This document shows positions 6,624 through 11,594 of a stretch of 11,594 bases of DNA, piece after piece. The notes under the pieces are model-generated. The model saw only the letters and a program-made list of their open reading frames with translations. It searched no databases and was not told where the DNA came from. Made by a program: the position numbers and the translations under genes. How positions within the stretch are numbered: the stretch's first letter is position 1; each line of letters starts with the position of its first letter. The DNA comes from Sulfurimonas sp. Its GTDB lineage: Bacteria > Campylobacterota > Campylobacteria > Campylobacterales > Sulfurimonadaceae. The stretch lies in the NCBI GenBank assembly GCA_027858865.1, contig JAQIBW010000121.1, positions 1-11,594 on the forward strand, written 5' to 3'.

Positions 6624-7718
6624 ATGATACAAAAAATAATTCTGATACTTACTATTTCTATACTCTTTTTTGGGTGTTCTAAAGAGCCAAAAGCTCTGAT
6701 GCCAGAGATGCCAAAATCATTCTTAATACAAACAGATTTTGATGAACTTCCTAACTGGAAAAATGAAAATTACGAAGAAGCAATAAGCTCATTTGTAAAC
6801 AGTTGTCAAAGTGCTAAAACCAAAAAAATATACTCTGAGTTATGCTTAAAAGCCAATACCGTCCAAGACCCCAAAGCATTTTTTCAAAGTAAGTTTAATG
6901 TTTACAAAATATCTCCTCTAGATGCTGATGATGAAGGGCTCCTGACTGGTTACTATGAACCAAGTTTAAGAGGATCACGGATTAAAAAAGAACCATATAT
7001 TTACCCAATATATAGTGAACCAAAAGATCTTATTAGCGTTGATTTAACTAGCATCTATCCAGATCTGAAAAACTATAGACTCAGAGGTCGTCTTGATGGA
7101 AATAAATTGGTTCCCTACTTTACAAGAGCACAGACAAAAGAAGAGATCATAGATGCTGAAATTATCTGTTATACAGATTCTAAAGTTGATCTTTTTTTCT
7201 TAGAAGTTCAAGGATCAGGAATAGTAAACTTAGATAATGGTGAGACTCTTTTTTTAGGTTTTGCTAATCAAAATGGACATAAGTACAGTTCTATTGGAAA
7301 GTATTTGATCAACCATGGTGAGATAGCAAAAGAAGATATTTCACTGCAAAGTATCCGAGCATGGTTTGATGATAACCCGCAGAGAGTAGATGAAGTTCTT
7401 CATCATAATGAATCTTTAGTGTTTTTTCAAGAGAGAAATCACGCAGCATCTGGCTCACTTGGAGTTATTTTAACTCCAGAACGTTCAGTTGCAGTAGATA
7501 GAAACTTCATCCCTTTAGGAAGTATGTTGTTTTTAGATGCTAAAATAAACAATCAAAACGTAAGTAGGGTAGTAATGGCAGAAGATACAGGCGGTGCAAT
7601 AAAGGGTTCTCTTAGAGCTGATATGTTTTTTGGTGCATCTGAAGAAGCAGAGACAAGTGCCGGCAGACTAAAATCACCTCTAAATTTATGGATATTTTTA
7701 CCTAAAGGCGAAGAGTGA
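6624..7718 (+). CDS. mltA: membrane-bound lytic murein transglycosylase A (lipoprotein)
   Basis: The enzyme cleaves the MurNAc-GlcNAc bond of peptidoglycan with formation of a 1,6-anhydro end; it acts in the periplasm, lipid-anchored. It has 364 residues. The signal peptide ends in a lipobox-like LFFGC with lipidated C18. The MltA domain is marked by LLTGYYEP (106-113) and FFLEVQGSG (191-199). The 3D domain follows with DTGGAIKG and RAD at 321-333; D333 and D321 match by eye the catalytic D308 and the supporting D297 of E. coli MltA. The ATG has no Shine-Dalgarno sequence and sits right behind a TATAAT box, so translation may be leaderless; a later start would lose the signal peptide. The last codons overlap the recR GTG, so the two are coupled. 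Confidence 0.93.
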   Translation: MIQKIILILTISILFFGCSKEPKALMPEMPKSFLIQTDFDELPNWKNENYEEAISSFVNSCQSAKTKKIYSELCLKANTVQDPKAFFQSKFNVYKISPLDADDEGLLTGYYEPSLRGSRIKKEPYIYPIYSEPKDLISVDLTSIYPDLKNYRLRGRLDGNKLVPYFTRAQTKEEIIDAEIICYTDSKVDLFFLEVQGSGIVNLDNGETLFLGFANQNGHKYSSIGKYLINHGEIAKEDISLQSIRAWFDDNPQRVDEVLHHNESLVFFQERNHAASGSLGVILTPERSVAVDRNFIPLGSMLFLDAKINNQNVSRVVMAEDTGGAIKGSLRADMFFGASEEAETSAGRLKSPLNLWIFLPKGEE

Positions 7719-8284
7719 GAGGTTCGTTAGATAAGTTCAATCGTCTAGTTGATGCACTTCAAGAACTTCCAACTATAGGTAAAAAATCAGCGACAAGACT
7801 CGCATACCATATGGTTATAAAAGACAGCTATGTAGGCATGAAAATCTCTCATGCTATCGAAGCAGCACTGGGTTCTGTAAAAAAGTGTACTATTTGTGGA
7901 GGTATGAGTGAAGACGAACTCTGTTTTATTTGTTGTGATGAAAGACGAGATGCTACCATTTTATGTATCATCGAAAATGCAAAAGACATACTTCTTTTAG
8001 AAGAAAACGGTCTTTTTGACGGCAAATATTTTGTTCTTGATTCTTTAGAAGAGTTAAGCGTTTCGCATCTGATTAAAATCGTTGAGGGTGGAGTAAATGA
8101 AATAATTTTTGCACTTACTCCTTCTATATCAAATGATGCAGTAATTCTTTACATCGAGGACAAGCTTCTTGGACATAAGGTTATATTCACAAAAATTGCT
8201 CAGGGTGTACCAACGGGTGTTAGCCTAGAAAACATAGACATTCTATCTCTTACCAGAGCTTTAGAAGACAGAGTAAAGGTTTAA
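7715..8284 (+). CDS. recR: recombination mediator protein RecR
   Basis: RecR works with RecO (and RecF where present) to load RecA on SSB-coated DNA during gap repair. The 189 residues show an N-terminal helix-hairpin-helix (LPTIGKKSATRLAYH, 18-32), a C4 zinc finger (C58, C61, C70, C73) and a Toprim domain with E87 in CIIENAKD. The C-terminal Walker-B-like part reads IAQGVPTGVSLENID (161-175). It is about a dozen residues shorter than E. coli RecR (201), mainly because the GHLSPLDGIGP segment after YFVL is replaced by the shorter DSLEELS. TNPT of the family core is here LTPS. The GTG start overlaps the mltA TGA, and AAAGG lies at normal distance inside mltA. Second gene of the mltA-recR-pldA unit. 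Confidence 0.94.
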   Translation: MRGSLDKFNRLVDALQELPTIGKKSATRLAYHMVIKDSYVGMKISHAIEAALGSVKKCTICGGMSEDELCFICCDERRDATILCIIENAKDILLLEENGLFDGKYFVLDSLEELSVSHLIKIVEGGVNEIIFALTPSISNDAVILYIEDKLLGHKVIFTKIAQGVPTGVSLENIDILSLTRALEDRVKV

Positions 8285-8286
8285 TT

Positions 8287-9192
8287 TTGAAATATATTTT
8301 TATAATAATATTTTTATATACGGCTCTTTTTTCTGCAGATACAAGTAGTAGAAAAAGTCAAGAACTTGAGAAATATGAAATAAGTAAGATAGAAGATACA
8401 GAAGCAAAAAAAGGTATGCAAAAGTGGATAAATAGAGACTTTGGACTTAAGCCACATAAAGTGAATTATATATTACCGTATGCCTATAGAGAAGGAACGT
8501 ACAAGTCTTATGTTTCTACAGATGAATATAGAAATATAGAAGCAGAACTGCAAGTAAGTTTAAAACTATATCTTGGAACTGGTTTATTGGGATTGAATGA
8601 AAGTTACTATATAGCCTATTCGCATCAGGCCTTTTGGCAGATATATTCAGAATCATCACCATTTAGAGAGACTAACTACAATCCTGAAGGTTTTATAGAA
8701 TTTCCAATTTTTGATAAAACCTCATATTTGAATATGAAATCTATAAAGCTTGGTTTAGCACACACTTCAAACGGTCAAGGTAGCAATACTGATGTAGTTT
8801 ATGCAAACCCTGCAGATAATCCTGGAAATCGTTCAAGAAGTCTGAACTATATCTACTCAGAATTTGCATTCCAGTATAAGACTCTTCTTACTGAGTTTAG
8901 ACTTATATCACCATTTCCTGGTACTGCTGATGATATTGACAATCCAGACATCATGGACTATTTAGGATATATGTCTGTAAAAGTGAATTACTTTAAAGCA
9001 AAGCATATGTTTACTCTTATGGGAAGAGGAAACTTTACAACAGGATATGGAGCAGTTGAGTCAACATATTCATATCCTGTATTAGATGATGCTTACCTTT
9101 TTATGAAGATTTTTAGCGGATATGGCGAAAGTCTTATTGATTATGATAACTACATTACAAAATTTTCTGTGGGGTTTAGCTTTTCAAGATAG
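8287..9192 (+). CDS. pldA: outer-membrane phospholipase A (OMPLA)
   Basis: The enzyme hydrolyses phospholipids that reach the outer leaflet of the outer membrane; in the family it works as a Ca2+-dependent dimer. The 301 residues begin with a signal peptide (cleavage about after LFSA, 17). The family motif SPFRETNYNPE (124-134) and the active-site signature HTSNGQG are clear: H159, S161 and N187 correspond to H142, S144 and N156 of E. coli PldA. The loop between Ser and Asn is 25 residues here instead of 11, rich in Asn, Asp and Pro. Beta strands and a Phe near the C-terminus (FSFSR) fit a barrel. The start is TTG, chosen because AAAGG lies 7 bases before it and because it gives the whole signal peptide. 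The gene begins 2 bases after the recR stop. Confidence 0.93.
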   Translation: MKYIFIIIFLYTALFSADTSSRKSQELEKYEISKIEDTEAKKGMQKWINRDFGLKPHKVNYILPYAYREGTYKSYVSTDEYRNIEAELQVSLKLYLGTGLLGLNESYYIAYSHQAFWQIYSESSPFRETNYNPEGFIEFPIFDKTSYLNMKSIKLGLAHTSNGQGSNTDVVYANPADNPGNRSRSLNYIYSEFAFQYKTLLTEFRLISPFPGTADDIDNPDIMDYLGYMSVKVNYFKAKHMFTLMGRGNFTTGYGAVESTYSYPVLDDAYLFMKIFSGYGESLIDYDNYITKFSVGFSFSR

Positions 9193-9199
9193 AATGTTA

Positions 9200-9205
9200 T
9201 ATAAT
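9200..9205 (+). promoter_or_regulatory. -10 box of the flavoprotein-hydrogenase gene
   Basis: TATAAT (within TATATAAT) lies 39 bases before the ATG at 9245, in the 52-base gap after pldA. Expected leader is about 32 bases and contains AAGGA (9234-9238), 6 bases before the ATG. No terminator is seen between pldA and this point, so read-through from the upstream genes is possible. Confidence 0.5.
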
Positions 9206-9244
9206 AGATAAAGTTAAAAAAAGTTTATGCATTAAGGATTACAT

Positions 9245-11594
9245 ATGAGAGTGGTGATTGTTGGTGGCGGTATCGCCGCGGTATATTTAGCAAACAATCT
9301 TAAAAAACAAGATTCATCTTTAGATGTAGTTATCGTAAGTGATGAAACGCATCCTCCTTATGACAGGATACATCTTTGCCATCTTATTGATGACTCAGAA
9401 AGTGAGAGTGCTATTTCACTTGCCCTTGATCCTACTGTAATACTAGAACTAAATCATGCTATTAAAAAGATAGACAGAGATGCTAAAAGAATTTTTAGTG
9501 ATGAAGCTATGTTCAGTTATGATAAGCTTATCCTAGCTACTGGTTCTATCCCAGTTACTCTTTTTGATATAAGTGGCATAAAAAACGCAGCTGTATTTAG
9601 AAGTGCAGATGATTGTGACATTATCAAAAGTGGGACAGAGGGCAGAGAAGTAGTCATAGTTGGAAGTGGACCGATAGGACTAGAACTGCTCGAGACTCTC
9701 AACGATATGCCAAACATCAAAGCAATTACTCTACTTGTTAGAGGAAATCATCTCTATAGCAAAGATCTTTCAATAGACTCTATAAAAACCATAGAAGAGT
9801 GTTACACAAAAGATGGAAAAATCAGGATGTCTTATGAAGATGAGATAGTTGATGAAGTCATTGAAAATGGTGAGATAGTCTTACTTCAAACTAAAAAACT
9901 AAACATCAAAAATCCTTTTTTAATCTTTGGAACTGGAATCAAGCCAAATATAGCTTCATTTAGAGAATCATTAAAGAGCAATAAAGGAATCCTTACAAAT
10001 CTTAATATGCAGACAGAAGATGAAAGCATCTATGCCGTCGGTGAGTGTGCGGAAGTTGAAGAATTTAGCTTTGTAGCAGGGCATGTTAAAGAGTGTACGA
10101 TGCAGGCTGATTGTGCCATTTCTCATATAGTAGGCTCTGATGTAAAAGAGTTTGAACTAGGAGTTAGCATCGATATGCTAAAAGTTGGTGAGTTTGACCT
10201 TATAGAAGTTAACTCTCCAAAGTTTACAAGTGATTATGAAAAGATTCTTATTACTTCAAAAGAAGATAGCAGAATAGATGAGTATTTTCTCACTAAAGAT
10301 AAGCTGACTCGGTTCATAGGAATCAACTCAAATGTAGATGTTGGTTATATAGAAACACTAATAAACAGCGGAGAAGAAGTAGATATAAATTATCTTTATC
10401 AAAATAGACTTATCGGTGACAGAGGACGACTCCTTTGTAGTTGTGAGCATGTCTATCATCAAGACTTAGTAGATATAGTTACCGAGACAGGAATCAGCTC
10501 TTTCTCTGAACTCTCAGACTTCTCGCAAGCGGGTAGGGTTTGTGGAAGGTGTAAGATAATGGTGCAAGACGTTATAAAAGAGTCTCAGCATCTCATAGAT
10601 CCAAACATGCCTAGAAAAACTCCAGAGGACTTAAAAAGAGAAAAAGAGATAGCAGAGGTTCAAAAGCGCATAGATAAGTTTAATGCACTAAATCCAAGAA
10701 ACAATCTTACGACTGATAACCTAGAAGCTGCAATGAACTCTTTAGACATAGCAAAGTCAGAAGTAAACAGCTGGGTATCTATGGTTACGGCAAATATGCA
10801 ACTCCATCCGAATTTCGAGCAGATAGTGGAGGGTGCAGTTTGTGCTCTTAATAAAGTCCCAATTATCTGGTTAGAACTTAGTGACTGTAGCGGAAACTCT
10901 GAAGCGTTCATAAAGTCCACAAATCCGGCTATAGAGGATATAATATTTGACTATGTCTCATTAGATTATCATGAGCTACTTATGAGTGCTAGCGGAGATC
11001 AAAGTGAGACTATTTTAGAAGATATTATAAAGACTCAAAAGGGTGAATATATACTTATAGTTGAAGGTGCAGTCCCTCTGGCTATGGATGGAAAATATCT
11101 TCGCATCGGACCAAAAGGTGAGACAGGTATTGACTTACTTAAAAAGTGTGCAAAAGATGCAGCTCTTGTTATCTCAGTAGGCTCTTGTGCTTTTGATGGC
11201 GGTGTAGTAGCAGCGCATCCAAATCCTACAGGTGCTGTAGGTGTTTCTGAGGCACTTCATCGTGATGACATCATAAACCTTTCAGGATGTCCGACAAATC
11301 CTACAAACATAGTGGGAACACTGCTTTCATATCTTATGTTTGAAGAGTTACCTCCGCTTGATGAATTTAACCGTCCTTTGTGGGCTTATGAGGGAAGAGT
11401 TCATGATAACTGTGAAAGACGTGGTCATTATGAACTTGGTGAGTTTGTCCAAGAGTGGGGAGATATTGGTGCTAAAAAAGGTTATTGTTTATTTGAGATG
11501 GGATGTAAAGGACCATATACAAATGTAAACTGCCCGACTAGGAAGTGTAACGGAGTCACTAGCTGGCCTGTTCAAGCAGGACATGGCTGTATGG
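9245..11594 (+). CDS. fused NirB-like flavoprotein / BFD [2Fe-2S] / [NiFe]-hydrogenase small subunit (partial, runs off the right edge)
   Basis: One frame stays open for 783 codons to the window end. Residues 1-300 are an FAD/NAD(P)-dependent oxidoreductase: FAD motif GGGIAA (7-12), YDRIHL (39-44) as in NirB, LILATGS (95-101), second dinucleotide motif GSGPIG (140-145), and YAVGECAE (263-270). Residues 300-390 fit the NirB/rubredoxin-reductase C-terminal domain. A BFD-like [2Fe-2S] domain follows (C398, C400, C433, C436). A charged linker (about 441-529) leads to a [NiFe]-hydrogenase small subunit: WLELSDCSGN (C548, N551), GSCAFDGG (C648), SGCPTNP (C682), then H720, C723, C748 and C754 for the distal cluster and C763 and C782 toward the medial cluster. 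No Tat signal is present, so it is cytoplasmic. The inferred role is H2 oxidation coupled to NAD(P)H or another low-potential carrier, as in group 2-type enzymes. The large subunit is not in the window. Confidence 0.9.
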   Translation, partial: MRVVIVGGGIAAVYLANNLKKQDSSLDVVIVSDETHPPYDRIHLCHLIDDSESESAISLALDPTVILELNHAIKKIDRDAKRIFSDEAMFSYDKLILATGSIPVTLFDISGIKNAAVFRSADDCDIIKSGTEGREVVIVGSGPIGLELLETLNDMPNIKAITLLVRGNHLYSKDLSIDSIKTIEECYTKDGKIRMSYEDEIVDEVIENGEIVLLQTKKLNIKNPFLIFGTGIKPNIASFRESLKSNKGILTNLNMQTEDESIYAVGECAEVEEFSFVAGHVKECTMQADCAISHIVGSDVKEFELGVSIDMLKVGEFDLIEVNSPKFTSDYEKILITSKEDSRIDEYFLTKDKLTRFIGINSNVDVGYIETLINSGEEVDINYLYQNRLIGDRGRLLCSCEHVYHQDLVDIVTETGISSFSELSDFSQAGRVCGRCKIMVQDVIKESQHLIDPNMPRKTPEDLKREKEIAEVQKRIDKFNALNPRNNLTTDNLEAAMNSLDIAKSEVNSWVSMVTANMQLHPNFEQIVEGAVCALNKVPIIWLELSDCSGNSEAFIKSTNPAIEDIIFDYVSLDYHELLMSASGDQSETILEDIIKTQKGEYILIVEGAVPLAMDGKYLRIGPKGETGIDLLKKCAKDAALVISVGSCAFDGGVVAAHPNPTGAVGVSEALHRDDIINLSGCPTNPTNIVGTLLSYLMFEELPPLDEFNRPLWAYEGRVHDNCERRGHYELGEFVQEWGDIGAKKGYCLFEMGCKGPYTNVNCPTRKCNGVTSWPVQAGHGCM

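Noticed and set aside
6555..6632. 26-codon upstream extension of dnaJ
   Set aside because: It overlaps the divergent mltA start, covers both promoters and has no DnaJ similarity; a ribosome site favours the start at 6554.
9206..9230. Weak inverted repeat (ATAAA and TTTAT) after pldA
   Set aside because: A 5-base all-AT stem is too short and weak to call a terminator.
10660..10920. Minus-strand open frame inside the hydrogenase fusion
   Set aside because: It is antisense to the linker and the proximal cluster motif of a clearly coding frame.
11340..11528. Plus-strand frame inside the hydrogenase part
   Set aside because: It is out of frame with the conserved Cys motifs of the small subunit, which the long frame explains.

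Overview
The window looks like chromosome from a low-GC, chemolithotrophic Campylobacterota (Epsilonproteobacteria), most like Sulfurimonas or a close relative. This is an inference from the AT-rich codon use, the AT-rich promoters with TATAAT-type -10 boxes, the divergent short RecR, and a cytoplasmic [NiFe]-hydrogenase small subunit fused to a flavoprotein. I could not run a database search. Nothing in the window looks like a phage, transposon, CRISPR array, rRNA or tRNA.

Left part, minus strand (about 155-5302): a copper-handling cassette. Transcription runs right to left: a Tat-exported multicopper oxidase (CopA/PcoA type), an outer-membrane CopB/PcoB protein, a 65-residue membrane-anchored SHOCT protein, and a Cu+-exporting P1B-type ATPase. 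The gaps are 15, 28 and 10 bases, so this is very probably one operon. The ATPase moves Cu+ out of the cytoplasm, the oxidase detoxifies it in the periplasm, and CopB handles copper at the outer membrane. An AT-rich hairpin closes the ATPase gene. Beyond it, behind a possible promoter of its own, lies a 55-residue secreted peptide with one cysteine near its C-terminus. It is too short to be found by length-based gene calling and is a candidate metal-binding accessory.

Middle (5411-6626): dnaJ on the minus strand, ending in its own hairpin terminator just upstream of the copper operon. It is divergent from mltA, and the roughly 70-base space between them holds two opposed TATAAT boxes. The mltA box is so close to the ATG that its mRNA may be leaderless.

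Right part, plus strand (6624-11594): mltA (lytic transglycosylase lipoprotein), recR (recombination mediator) and pldA (outer-membrane phospholipase A) are packed head to tail with a 3-base overlap and a 2-base gap, using ATG, GTG and TTG starts. After a 52-base gap with its own putative promoter comes one long open frame that runs off the right edge (783 codons visible). It joins a NirB-like FAD/NAD(P) oxidoreductase, a BFD-type [2Fe-2S] domain, a charged linker and a [NiFe]-hydrogenase small subunit. This fusion is the most interesting object in the window. The proximal Fe-S cluster motif has Asn where the second Cys is usual, as in cyanobacterial HupS (group 2). The large subunit is expected just beyond the window.
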